This document shows positions 36,601 through 48,900 of a stretch of 64,000 nucleotides of DNA, one piece after another. The DNA is from Pleodorina starrii (taxonomy: Eukaryota; Chlorophyta; Chlorophyceae; Chlamydomonadales; Volvocaceae): the NCBI GenBank assembly GCA_030267565.1, contig BRXU01000004.1, forward strand, positions 2,796,501 through 2,860,500, in the 5' to 3' direction. The notes below the pieces were generated by a model. That model saw only the letters and a program-made list of their open reading frames with translations, did no database searches and was not told the DNA's origin. The number at the start of each line of letters is the position of its first letter. Within the stretch, counting starts at the first letter, position 1. The position numbers and the translations under genes are program-made.

Positions 36601-37676
36601 GGCGGTTGGGGCAGGGGGGGCCTCGGGGTTGTTTTGTGGGTGCGTGGTCTGAAACCCAATTCTCAAGTGCACGGGCGGAGGTTCGGGCGCCGCCATACAC
36701 TCATAACCACCACTCAACAAGTGGATTGATATGCACTGCATAACCAACGAACTGTGGAAGGACGTGAGAACGATATGAAATGGGTTTGCGTGCGCCGTGG
36801 GGCCCGTTGGCCACGCGCGCGCGGCCCGCCAAGGGACGCCTGGACTCTAGACGCAGCATAAGCCATGTGGCTGCCGCCGCCGCTCGCCGCCGCCGCCGTC
36901 GCCGCGTGGCCCGCAGGCAGCTGCCGGCGCGGGCCCCGGCAGCACTCCCGGGGGACCGCCGGCCCTGGCGCAGGCCCAGCCTACACCACAGCCGGCAAGC
37001 TCTCAGTCGGCCGGTACACCCGTCGCCGCAGCCACGCCGGTGCCCACCCCAGCCGGCGCCGGCGGCGCGGCGGCTGCAGCTCCCGCACCCAGCGCTCCCC
37101 CGACGGCAGCAGGTGCAGCGTCGGCGGCGACCGCCGCCGCAGCCGGTGCGGCGGCGGCCACGCCGCCTGGCAGCGCGGGCGGTGCCACGCCGACCCCTGG
37201 CGGCGGCACGGGGGGCTCCCCGGGGACGGGCCCCACCGCGAAGAAGCTGCTGTCCGCAAGCAAGGCCGTCGCGGGGCCCTCCTCCTCGGCCGCCGCGCAG
37301 CTCAAGAGGGGACCCGGGCGGCCGCCCAAAGCAGCCAAGGTGGGCTCGAGGCCGATGCCGCTGTGTTTTGCCGCTTGCCGTGCTGGAGGAGGGGGCCCAG
37401 CGGATGGATGGATCCTGGATGGGAGTCGAAGCCGAGCCGGGCGCGGGTGTGGCCCGGGAAATGAAAGCGAGGGAACGTGGGAGTTTCCGGCGCCGGCCGC
37501 CCCGCCCACGAATGCAATGACGCGCCTGGCCGCCCGGCCTTCTCCCCGTCGCCTCTCGCTGTCCCCTCACTCGCCGCCTGCTTCCACTCACGCCCTGTCC
37601 TACCTCGCCGCAGGCAACGCCCAACGGCGACGCGCCGCCGCCCTCCAACACCACCGTCCCCATGGACATGCTTTAG
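30622..37676 (+). CDS. EPL1: Enhancer-of-polycomb-like protein (EPL1), NuA4 acetyltransferase subunit
   Basis: Eleven-exon model, 920 aa: 30622-30762; 31058-31190; 31837-32019; 32378-32562; 32869-32912; 33686-33785; 33941-33997; 34656-34789; 35077-36376; 36917-37339; 37614-37676. EPL1/E(Pc) is the scaffold that joins Esa1/Tip60, Yng2 and Eaf6 in piccolo NuA4 and positions it on nucleosomes (established). The N-terminus TSIRPRPVDILRQLNIV matches the plant EPL1 start. Next come IPVPEVRIVPGYTREYLPLF, PDTYIRG, EYDLDNEDEDWLEAFN and NPYNVFRPRERVNRPQTRRR, the signature of the EPcA region, then a coiled segment (DCLDKMRQIRESMLK). After residue about 400 the protein becomes Ala/Pro/Gln-rich, ending with an AT-hook-like KRGPGRPPKAAK and the tail VPMDML. 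The splice across the apparent stop at 36390 (donor GGG|GTAGGT to acceptor CCGCAG|GCA) is inferred from phase 0 and compositional continuity. Confidence 0.88.
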
Positions 37677-40600
37677 GCGTTGGCTGCGGCGGGGACGTGG
37701 CATGGCCTGTCGCAGCGGTTGCGGCGCGCGGGGCGTGGCGTTAGGGCCGCTCAGCGGAGTACTGTACTTGCAAGAGGGGTAACGAACTATCAGCAGTGGC
37801 AGCAGCAGTAGACCGCCGGGGCTGGGGTTTCGCTTGTGCTGCCGCTGTGCGGCGCGGCTGGGGCGGGGTCGGTCGCCCGCGGGTGGTCGCTGCGCGCGAA
37901 CCGCGGACGGACGGACGCATCTCGGGCTGCTCTGCGTTGCGGAGGGAAGGGGAAGGCACCGCGACACGACCGGGCGCGATGAATGTGAGTGCAAGTGCCG
38001 GGGGGGCCCCGGGCTCTCTACCTGGTCGGCGTCGTGATCGTGGGGTCCCAGCGCGCTACAAGCCCCCCGGTGGTTGCCTAGGTGGGTGGGTGGGCGGCAG
38101 GACGCTTGAAGACACGTCAGGCGGAGGTCTCGAGTGCTCGCCCACGACTCTTGGCTGGAGTGCGGATGGGTTTGGTTCCGGGGTCTGATGCTGCGGTGAC
38201 GCTGCGTGGCGTCATGCTTGGCATGGGACCATGGGCGCATGGACCTGCCCGACCGCTCTGGGGTCATCGTGACGGCCAAGGTATGTGGGGCTGGTGGCTG
38301 CCTCTCCGGCCGTAGCGACAAGGATCACTCTGCGGATTAGGGCGCATTCAACGGTCACGGGTCGGCCCCGCCGGCCTGCCGGACGACGGATGGGACTGCG
38401 GTTGCACCGCGCAAGAAGCAACGGGTGTTGGGAGGGGGGCCGGCGGAAGGAGGAGGAGGAGGAGGAGCATGTACGTGGCTTGCGCTTGCGCGTGTGTATC
38501 TGTGGCGTCTTCGGTATTCTTGCCCCCAAGAGATGCATCGCGCGTTTTGATGTATAGGTGTACGTGTTTTTCGTTGGTTTGCCGCTGGCGCTCTATGTAT
38601 GTTCGTGTGTGGTTGTTACAGTGGGCTCCATGTTCGTGAGTGCATGAGGCCCCCACCCCGCATTGCACGCGGTGAGGCGAGTAGAGGTGGGACGAGAAGA
38701 GGTAAGACGAGGCGGACGCGTATGCGGCAAGGGGAGGCTGAGGTGAAGGACAGGGAGAGACGAGCGGCGGGTTTGTGCCTGCACGAATACGGCAGGCGGC
38801 AGCGTCGGCGCGCGGCGCACGCTCCGACTGCAGTCGCCCTCGTGCATCGCTCCTTGGCTGATGACTGTGAACGGAGCGAGCTCGAACCGCGTAGTAGCAG
38901 TTGGCACTGTGAAGCTGCAGGGGGAGGGGGCGGGGGGCACGTGTGGTGTTGCGCGCCAAGGCACAGGCCGCCTTAGGAATTGCTTGGGGGTGAACCCGAA
39001 CGGCGCTGGAGTCAGATGCGAGCTTGGGCTGGCGGACGGTGGCAGCAGCCGCTCCTCTGCCTCTCACGACTTGCGGCGGCGTCGGCGGAGGGAAGGAACA
39101 GGCTCCGAGCGCACGGATCATCGCTGGCGGGCCGCCTCAGCTGCAGCAGCTCGCGTGTATAGGGGCCGCGGATGGAGGGGAAGGGAAGCGGCCGGGGGGT
39201 GGGATCCGGGGGGCGTAACACACTGACCAGGCGGCATCGTACCACAATCTTGCGGGCGTGGGGGCTGGGGTCGACAGTGAGGTGCGGTAATGGTACGGGT
39301 GGCGGCGGGAGGGGTGGGTGGGTTCACCTGGCTGGGGCAGGGCTGCACAAGGCTCGCGTTCATGCTGCGTGACGCCTCTTGCAGCCCAGGGCTGCCCAGA
39401 GTCAAGGGAGGGACCGCGGCACCAGGAGCCCTGCCGTACCCCACCATACGGAGGTGTGTCCGCAACGCGACGCGACGCGAAGGCTCCTGGACAGGGTGGT
39501 GTCAAGAGGCCAGACGGAGTAGCGGGCGCATCGAGAAGGGAGAGATGGAGCGTTACGCGCCCGGTGACCGCGGCGCGCTGAGCGGTGGCGACAGCGGCGG
39601 CGTGACTTCCCCAGAGGCGAGGGAACAGGGGCTTTGCCGCGCCGCGGAGGCGCGGGCAGGCAGGGTCGGGGTCGCGTGGGGATGAGGCCGCGCGCGGCGC
39701 TGCCCGGGGACCGTGCCGCGATGGGCGAGAGGGGAGACCGGGACAGGAGATCAGGGTCGCGCGTCGCGAGTCCGCTGTGTGCCCGGCGCATTGCGACGCA
39801 TGCTCTTGGCCCCGCCTGTGCTTCAGACCAAGAGGACTGTGTTGTGCTCTGGAGGCCCGAGCATAGCTAGTGGGGGGCCGCGCCTGCTGGCAGCGCCGGT
39901 GCCTGGGGGGTCGTGGCGTCGCATGGCTCGAGGTGCATGCGGGCTGTCTGGGGTTCGCCCGCGAAGGAAAGGCGGGGGGCTGTGCCGGCAGCGCTGGGGT
40001 TATCCACGTATACGGTAGGCGGGGGAGGGGGGGAGAGGGGCGTGGGCATTGTGGCAGCGCAGGGCGCTAAGGGGGGAGGGAAGGGGGGGCTTGTGATCCG
40101 TTGTGATGTGGGTGGTGGGTGCGCGGGCCGGGAGGGCCGACCTGGACAGAGCCCGGCCACAATGTCAACGATTCATCTTATGCGGTGTGACAAGAGTGAG
40201 GGAGATGCGGTGACTGGAGGAAAGGGGATGCACCGGTGTCCCGAGTGCGTTTGTCACCGCCGCCAAAAGTCGTGTCAGGCGCTAGGCCAGGCAGCGCGCG
40301 TACCCAACCGAACAGACATACGATGGCGCCGAGTCGCGCATACAGATGGTCATGGTCCATGGAGGATCTAAGCCCCCCCTCCCACCCGCCACAGCCCAGC
40401 CAGCCACCCGGTCCTCCGGCGGGACGCCACTTGTCGGCCTTTAAAGCCTCGCCATCTGCACAGGAGTGTCTAGGAACGTGCGGATCCGGCCCCCTTCTCT
40501 GCGGCTCCCACACCCACCGGATGACCCGTCAACAGGCGCCGTCTCAGCGGCTTCCGTGACACGCCCCAGTCAACAGGGAGCGGAGAGAAGCAACCCGCTA

Positions 40601-41104
40601 CCGGTATCGCAGCAGGACACATTTGCTGCAAAGCCCCTGACGGCTGACGCTGCCCGGCGGCTCCGGAACGTGACAGTACCGTCCTCCCCGGTTGTGTAGC
40701 TGCCCGCCAGGCATTGCTCATATGCACATTGCACAACCGTCCGTCGAGGCGGCAGGGGCAAAAAAGCGGATCCAGCCAAGCCTCCCTTCTGCCCAGCTCC
40801 CCGACTCCAAATGGCGCCGTGTGAGGTCAGACCACGGCAGTGCCGGCCACGTGCCGCATCCCCATTCCCCAACCAGACGCGAGCCTCCGCTGGCGGCTGG
40901 GTTTGCATGGCGGCCCCGCGGCCGCCCGGCTTGCATCGCGGCCCGGCTTGCATCAAGCCGTCCTGGACTCCTGGTCTCGAACCAATCATCCATCAGCCAA
41001 CCGAGCCTTCAGCACAGCCCCCTCTCCCCAGGCATGGCGCATGAGGCCCAACAGCACGAGGGCCTCCCCGCTACGCCACCCCCGCAATCTTGCCGCCAAC
41101 TTGC
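37677..41104. other. 3.4-kb convergent intergenic region (EPL1 and YchJ 3' ends)
   Basis: Very G-rich on the plus strand. Reading frames on both strands are overlapping and without motifs. It must contain the 3' UTRs of EPL1 (plus) and the YchJ-type gene (minus). A minus-strand TGTAA lies at 38616-38620, far from the YchJ stop; no plus-strand TGTAA was found near the EPL1 stop. No gene can be supported. Confidence 0.5.
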
Positions 41105-43374
41105 TTACGCCGCCACCGCTTGCTCCCCCCGGTACTCGAGCTTATCCCGGTCCCAGTTGCTGTCCAGCGCCCGCAGAAACTCCCAGGCGCCGTCGCCGCT
41201 GCGGACGAACAGCGCCTTCTCGCGGATGGTCCGCGCCACCGGCTTGTCCAGCTTGCGCGCCTTCTCGTCCTGCGGGCGTGGGGTTTCGGTTGGAGTCACA
41301 GAAAGGAAGTGAGGCGATGAAGCGATGAGCAGCCTGATGCCTGAGCCAGCCGAAAGGATAGCGGCACGTATCGGGCGCACCTGTACCTCGCACGGTACCT
41401 CGCCGTATTGCGAAGCAAATCATGCGCGGCCGCGGCGCCGCCGGACCAACCCCCGGGCCGACAAGTAGGCGCGACAGCAGAAAAACAGCACGAGCGCCTC
41501 AGACAGAACAAGAACCCGACCGCACCGATTACGGTATTCCGCCTGCACACAAAGGGCAAGAGGAGGCGGCGAACTGGCGGCGGCAAAGCACCCTCTCAAC
41601 GCCCCCGGCCCTCCACCCTTTGACCCCCGTCCGCCCTCACGCCTTCACCTCACGCGGACGGTTGGGCTGACAGGCCCCGACTGGCACGTACCATCTTTTG
41701 GCGGAAGTCCAGCTGGAACTCGATGATTGCCTCCTGCGGGCTGGCACCCAGCTCCTGGCCTAGCACCTGCAGCCGCACGAACTCGCAGTTGTACATGGTT
41801 ACCTAGGAGGAAGGGGGGGAGGGGGAAAGGGGCGGAGGCAGGGTGACAGCTGTTAGGGGGCTTGGTTTGGCTCCCCCAGAGGAGAGAGAGAGAGGCAGAC
41901 CACTGTCTGTGCCGGAGGGGCGGGGGGGGGGGTTGTTGTCAAACCTTGTCACCACAGCACTGCAGTCGGGTGGAGAGGCACCCACGTGCCGTCGACTAGC
42001 GCGGCGGGCGAGGGGCAACGCCTGTGCAGGGCCCTGGTTCCGGTGCCCCGCGCCGTCCCAGAATGCTACTCCCTCGCTCCCTACTTCCCTGCCTCCCTCC
42101 CTAAGACCACCGATCTCAGGTTTTCCCCTCGTCGTTGTCGGGGAGCGGGCTGCCCACCTTAATGTCCTCCTCAAAGGTAGTACGGATCTTCCCATCCTCC
42201 GAAACCGTGCCCCGCTGGTTGGGGTTCTCCGGGTGGGTCGTCCTCACCACATACTTCCATTCTTTCTGCGGGGAGGTGGGCGGAGAGCGGGCGGACCAGG
42301 GCGGAGGAGCGGGAGTGAACGAGACCCGAGACGGGGTGGCGTGGGGCTGGAGGGGCAGTTGGGCGGGGAGGGGCACGGTGCGAGGGGCGGGGGGATCGGG
42401 GACAGACGCCTGTCTGCAGGTCACGCTGCGGAAACACACAGCGCGCGAGGGGGCCTGCGCGCAGTAGCAGTTAAATCCCTGTTGGGAAGAAAAGCGCGGG
42501 CCTGGGAGGGTCTCGTGCTCTGTACGGCAGGCAGCGTGACGGACTGGCCGACTCAGAGTCAGACGGGAGCATGAGAAGCGTCTCCGTATCAGGCACAGTT
42601 CAGGACGGGGTTCGGGGGGGTAGCGACCGCGCGCCCTTGCCTTGGCATAAGCGGAAAAGCGGGCACGGAGCACCGCCTCCGCCGTGGGCGCTTGCACCGT
42701 GAGGCTTTTGTGGTAGCGCTGGCAGCAGGCCTGAGAAGGGGCGGGGGCCATCACGCGATAGGGGCGGCATCACGACGTTATGCAAGCGACTTGATTGCGT
42801 GTGGTTTGCGTGTGGGAGTCACGGCAGTCGTGAGGGGTCTCTGGGTGGCCGACGACACCACGCAGACATACGCGAGCCGGGTTGTCTTTGCGAACCACTG
42901 CGCCTTTGCCAGCCATTCTAGAGCGCCTTAGCCTCTGCGGCAATGTCGTCGTGCCGGAGTCTCTCCCTTCACATTCCCGAGGCACGGGGCGTGGATGAGG
43001 ACCTCGTACAGATGCCGTATTGCGCACGCATCCAGGTAGCGTGAGCGGCACAGCTAGTGGACGTGCTTCGTGCCAATGGTGTGGGTTTCTCGGGGAGTTC
43101 TGTGGCAGGGACTTCGGTGCCCGAGTGCTAAGGCAGGTCCCTATGCTCTCGGATTTGGGAAAGGGCTGTCGCTTCCCGGCTGACACTTCCCGAACACTCT
43201 CCACATAGTCACCTGGTATTCCAGCCCTGATCCACAGGGACACGACTTCGAGTTGTCCTTCTTTCCAAAGCCGAACCCAGCAGCCACTGAAACACTGATG
43301 CGGCAATGCTTCTGGGCGACACTCCGTTGGCTAAACGCCCCTAGCAAACTGGAGTTGTGCCTTAAGTTAGACAT
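41105..43374 (-). CDS. YchJ-family (UPF0225) SEC-C / NTF2-like protein, probably plastid-targeted
   Basis: Five-exon model, 211 aa, all phase 0: 43374-43213; 42730-42641; 42265-42158; 41802-41692; 41269-41105. The mature part begins with KSCPCGSGLEYQ|ACCQRYH. This is the SEC-C zinc motif (C45, C47, C56, C57) and is interrupted by intron 1. The YchJ core follows: PTAEAVLRARFSAYAK, KEWKYVVRTTHPEN, then an NTF2-like beta fold ending in REKALFVRSGDGAWEFLRAL. Residues 1-35 are basic and Ser/Ala-rich without acidic residues (SVAQKHCRISVSVAAGFGFG), typical of an algal chloroplast transit peptide. Bacterial YchJ proteins have the same order, but their biochemical function is not established. The exon 2 donor is GC rather than GT (AAG|GCAAGG). 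An alternative start 14 codons upstream is in frame. Confidence 0.85.
42266..42640 (-). other. GC-AG intron of the YchJ-type gene
   Basis: After TATGCCAAG the intron starts GCAAGG and ends CCCCGCAG. No GT donor nearby keeps the frame, whereas GCAAGG joins FSAYAK directly to KEWKYVVRTTHPEN exactly where bacterial YchJ proteins are continuous. GC donors with a strong AAG|GCAAG context are a known minor class of U2 introns. Confidence 0.75.
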
Positions 43375-45913
43375 GTCAGTCGACTGTCTTCTGTGCGGAT
43401 TTGTTCGAGTTTTCACTGCTTTTGCTAGTGGTTCAAACGTCGGTGGCGAAATTGGGTCTGCGGCGAACTGGATCGCGAACGTTCAAGAGAGAAGAGCGCA
43501 CTGTGCCCAAATGTTATTATGAATCAAATAGCATAAACCGCAAACCGACCACTACGATCGTACGCCGTCACGGTGGCCTATCCCAGCGCCCGCCGTTGCA
43601 GGCGGATTGACTGAGTACCGTATTTCTCGGCTGAGCAAAGCCACAACTTTACAGAAATGTACCATTAGGAAAAATAAAAAATGCTAGGATGCAATTTGTC
43701 TACGCATTGCGATTACTAAGGCCCTGGCCGAGATGCGCAGTAGCTTACAGCTCCCTCTTCAACCTCGCGTGGAAGATTGCAACTCGTCCACGCACCGTGC
43801 TATTCTTTTCTGCGTTCCTCAGCATTCCGGATGGGACCCGGATAGCGCGTCAAACTGAAGTAGGCGCCCCTCGTGAATAGTATGAAAGTCTCCGTGTCCC
43901 GTGCAGGTTTTCATTCGGGAACTTCTGACCGCATCGCTTTACATTTGTCCCGCAGCTGCTCGTGGGCACGCCTTCGGCGTCTTCGCGCGAACAAGGGCCA
44001 CAGAAACAAAGGCACGCGGTTGCCCAGTGTCCCACGCCTGCGTCGCCGGCCACAGCAGAAACCCAAACGCCCAGCGCACAACGCCCCATGGCAGCAATTC
44101 AACACGACATTACCACCCTCGTTTTAGGTTTCCTTTTCAGAGACCTGAACATGCTCACATCCGGCCACTTACGCCTACATGTCGAATGACGCGTACACAA
44201 TAATGCGAACGCTTTCAATGGACCGCCGACCGCCAGGGGCCGGATCGTAGCGACGGGCTGAGGTCGTAGCGACAGCGCAAAAGACCCCCTTTCCAAAAGA
44301 CGCGTCCTATAAATACGGTAATAGTGCAACTTGACAACCAGACAGGCCCAACCACCGCAACAATCGCGCGGCTAGCGCAGGCAATATCCAGACACCTCCT
44401 TTAACAGCAGTGCGAAATGCGGCGCCCGGCACGCCCCTCAACGAGGCCCGCCAGGCGATTTGTGATTTGCGGCCGGGCATAGGCCCACATAGCAGTTCCG
44501 GAGCAGGCCCAGACAGATAGACAGACAGTCAACATCATCGTCATCACCAGCGAGTGCCCCTAAGGATTGATTGCAGGAAGCGAAGTAACATTAGGCACGG
44601 GCACGGCGGGCTTCGTGCTCCACATTAGATAACGCCGGCTTCAGTGAAAACGGGGAGGCGCGGCGCGTAGTCGAGGAGCAGTCTGTCAGTCAACCACTCC
44701 CTGAGGATTACGCAGCAACAGCCTCCCCAACCCCCAGGGGGTACCCCACGCGCGGCAAGAGCGTGGGTCCATCCCCGTGTCCACAGCGTGGGGCTTCTCA
44801 GCGGGGCTGTCCGTGCCACTTTATTCATACTTGTGTGACATGCATAGCAGCAGCAGGTTGCCTCTTGTTGCTGAGGCGCTCTGAAACAGAACCTGGAAAA
44901 TCGTCCACCACCACCACCACCATCATCATCTCCTCTAAGAAAAGTACCAGGCCAGCGCGTTATGGAAAGATCTAAGGATGTACCCGGGCTGCCAGACACG
45001 ACCGCCCCAACCTGCGACGCAATACGTAAGTTCGTGAATCGAACCGCAGCTGCAGTATCCTGACAGCACGCCTGGGAAGGACGCGGGCGCGACACGCAGG
45101 CCATTGCGCGTGAAACGCATCAGGGCGGCGGCACCAGGTGGAGCGCCGCCCGGGCAGCACGCATGCGAAGAGACGACAAGCCACAGCAAAACAGCAGAGG
45201 CAGCGCAAAGGTAGCCCCTAACAATTGCTACCGATTATGTTGTTAATCACCAGTGAGCTTCCGCGTAGGAGACGGCGAGGTTCCAACACCAACGTAGGGC
45301 GACTATCGTAGTACAGCATGCACAACAATGCGGCGAAGAAGGCATATTCCAAATATCTCTCCGCAGCCAAATTGCATCGCCCCTCCTTCCCTAGCCGACA
45401 ATAATGAAGCCGATTTTGCTGATGAGCCAGAGCGGTAGGTTTCGCACACACACAAACACGCATCCGCGCAGACACACTCCATAGGTCGTCACGTTGCCCT
45501 GCATCGCCGCCGCGCGCAAACAACCGACGAAGAGCTGCTGCGGAGCTAACGCTGCCGGGAGCACGAAAATAGGAAGCGGGTCGCAAACTTCCCCTTCTTT
45601 GAAATCCGGCTTGCAACGTGCGCGACAACGGCCCTTGTTCGACCCTTCTTGGACTCGGGATTTCCAAATGCATGTGATGCGCTCACATTCCGCATCGCCA
45701 CCGGCTCCAACCCCACCTCTTCATGCATAATAGGCGTGGCACGTAACACCCGCCACGGCAGCCTGCCTCGCGCAGCGCCTCGTGCCATGCATACAATTCA
45801 CAAATCCATGCACAACGAACACAGTAGCGGCGATGACATTGACGACGCGCAGCCCAGAGGACAATGGCGAACAAACCCACGGACGGTCAGGCAGATCTCA
45901 TTCAATTGTCCAT
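43375..45913. other. 2.5-kb intergenic region upstream of the YchJ gene
   Basis: Less GC-rich than the genes around it. Should contain the YchJ promoter (near 43375) and the 3' UTR of the SBP gene (near 45913). Only short frames without motifs are seen, and I cannot support any gene. Confidence 0.5.
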
Positions 45914-48900
45914 CTACGGCGCGAGACAGGTAGACGACGGGCTGAACTGCGTCAGCATTATCCCTGAGCGGTTGAGCGGCAGGAGCAGGATCGCCAGGCC
46001 CAACAGACTGCCGTACATTAGGGTCGAGCAGCAGCTCATGAAGAGGCGCTGCGCTGCCGCGTCGGCGCCCGCGCCGGCCTCCTGCGTGTTGCCGGCGGTG
46101 CGCGGCGGCAGCAGCCGCGACGGCAAGAGCATCGCAAGCGCGGATAGGACGAACATCGTGCCCATCAGCAGGATCGCGCCGCGGGGCTGACCGCCGCTGG
46201 CAGCGGCCTTGCTGTCCTGCGTCATCTTGCAGTCCGCGACAGCGCAGGCACTGGCTTCGTTCACAGTCACCTTGGGAGCCTGCAGGCGGAACGAAGAAGA
46301 AGGGGAAAGCGAGGAGCAGCAACTGAAAAGAGGTGCTCACTTCATGAAATGCGCCCACATCGAGAAGGCAGTCGACGGATGCAGCGCTCACCGGCGCGCT
46401 CACAAACTACTACCACATCTACTGGCAAAGCAAAGCGGAAAGTCAGGCCCCCGAACCTTGTCATCAGTACCATCCCGGCAACACCATATCTCACCGTGAG
46501 GGCTTTGCCATCCGCCGCCGTCTGGACTTGCACAGCTGTGGGCCGCGGCTTGGGCGCAAATGCCTCCACCACCTCTTGCGGAAGCGCACCGCGCGGCAGC
46601 TGCGCCAGCAGCAGTTGCTGCAGCTGCAGCGGCGTCGCGCCGTCCACCGGCGACCGCGCCGACCGCCAGCATTTGCGCGCGGCGGGCACCGACGCCAGAA
46701 CTTGCCAGGTGGCCGGCACCAGCGCCGCCAGATGCATCGGGCTGACGCCTAGCGCCCCCGCGCCGGCCAGGTCGACGTGTGTGCCCGACAACTTAATCCA
46801 CACCAGTAGCGCGCGCACGAGGGCCGGGCTGCCGGACCGCATGCAGCGATGCGCTATGGCCAGACCGTCGGCATAGGGCGCCTCGAGAATGGCCTGCACG
46901 TCCTGGCCATACTGCCACAGCGCTCCGACGAGGAAGGTGCTGACACGCGCCATGCCCGCGTCCGCCGCCGTCGCAAACAGCCGCTCGCACACGCAGATCA
47001 GGCCCAGCGTGACCTCGTCATCGTTGGCGTCGGCCAGCGCGACCTCGCTGTGTGCCGCCGCCGAGACCGGGCCCGTCAGCTCCGCGTCGGCTTCGTCCTC
47101 GGCGTCCGCCTCCTCAACCTCATCCAGATGGCCACTGTGCGACCCGTGGGTCGCGCCGCTGCTGTAGCTTCGCTTGTCTAGCACTCGGCCCAGGTCCAGC
47201 ACAAACGCCTCCAGCGACGCCAGCGCGGCGGCACCCGCCCGCACCGCCCGGCCGGCGCACGCCGAAAGCTCGGCCGCAATGGCTGCATCCGTGGAAAGCA
47301 AGCAGGGTAGCCAGTTCCCAAGCAGCGGGCCCGTCTGGGCCTCCAGCAGCAGCAGGCCGGTGCCTGGCGCGCCCTCCACTGTCACCAGCAGCACGTCCTC
47401 ACACTTGCGGCCACACGCGCGCTCCAGTGCCCTGCCATATAACATGGCGCCGGCAGCCGCGGCCGACAGCTTGGCGTCGGCGGCGGCCACAGCCGACGGC
47501 GCCGGCCGGCCACGCTCCACCAGCGGCTGCACCGTGAGCGCGACGTAGCCACCCTGGATGCGCGCGTTCAGCTCTACGCCGGCGCGCGTCAGCCCAGTGC
47601 CGAAGACCAGCAGCGCAGCACGGCCCGCGCCGTTGACGTGCGCCGAGACGCTCACGTGGTGGATCACCGGCAACTCGCCGGCAGCCGATAACTCTGCCAC
47701 GCGCGAGACCCGGCTCGGTTTGGCGCCCAGCGGCGCGCCCGCAGGCCACATCGCCACCTCGCCGTCCGTCTGCACAAGGACCGAGCAGCTCGCCCCGATC
47801 TTGGAGCCCAGCGCGCCGCGGATGTCCTCCGCCGACAGCGCCAGGCCCGCCGCCGCACGCGATGCTCCGTCGCCCCCATCATCGACAAGGCCGCCCGGGC
47901 CGCCGAGCGCCGCGGCGGTGTCGACATGCACGTCCAGCACCAGATGGGTGCAGCCGGGCCGCAGGAAGCCCTGGATGAGGGACGCGTCGGCCGTGTTCAG
48001 CAGGTTCCGGAGCCGCTGGTAGAGGTCCACCGGCAGCTGGTCTGGTGTGCAGTTGGCGATCTTGATGCTGACACGGACCAAGAGGTCCTCGCTCTGGTAC
48101 TGCGCCGCGGCGCCGCCGCTGGCCACCAGGCGGCGGGCCAGGTCGAAGCTGGATCCAGGAGCCGAGGCTGCGCCAGCTGCGGAGGGCAGCAATGGGCCGG
48201 CGGCCAATCCGTTCAAGCCGACGGTGGAGGCATGGCTGACGTTGCTGTTGATCGAAATGCCGCTCATGATCTCCGTGTTGCCGGCGCCCATCGGGTTGGC
48301 CGCAGCGCCAACCATGCCAGCGCCGCGGCTCAGCGCCGAGTTGCTGTTCACTTGGCCCATCACTAGGCCGCTGCCCAGGGCGCTGTCTAAGGCGCCGCCG
48401 GTCATCACGGCCGCCGCCGAGTTGCTGTTGAGTATCGTGTCCATTTGCGTCATGGGAGACGGCGCACCGGGGGCCACGTTGATCGCCGGTCGGCCCATGA
48501 CCCCGCCGAGCTTCTGCTGCTGCAGCGGCACCTGTTGCTGCTGCACCAACTGCTGCTGCTGTTGCTGCTGCAACAGCTGCTGCTGGAGTTGCTGCTGTTG
48601 CGCCAGCTGCTGTTGTTGCAACATTTGCTGCTGCAGCTTCTGCTGCTGCTGGAGTTGCTGCTGTTGCTGGAGTTGCTGCTGCTGCAGCTGCTGGAGCAGC
48701 AGCTGCTGCTGTTCCTGCAGCTGACGCTGTGAGGCACGCTTGTTGAGCGCCGCCGACAGATCGGCGACGGAGGGGCCCGAGTCTAGCCCCATTCCGGCCG
48801 CGCCGGGCTGCCATACGCTCGACGTCGGCACGCTCGACGCCATGCTGCCGACGCCGCCGCCGACCATGGGGCCGCTGACCGGCGGGCTGCCGGTCATGCC

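Noticed and set aside
37677..41104. G-rich plus-strand and Pro/Arg-rich minus-strand frames as extra genes
   Set aside because: Composition alone explains them; there is no conserved domain and no frame-consistent exon chain.
48047..48732. Cys/Leu-rich plus-strand frames resembling a metallothionein or Leu zipper
   Set aside because: Antisense of the poly-Gln tract of the SBP exon.
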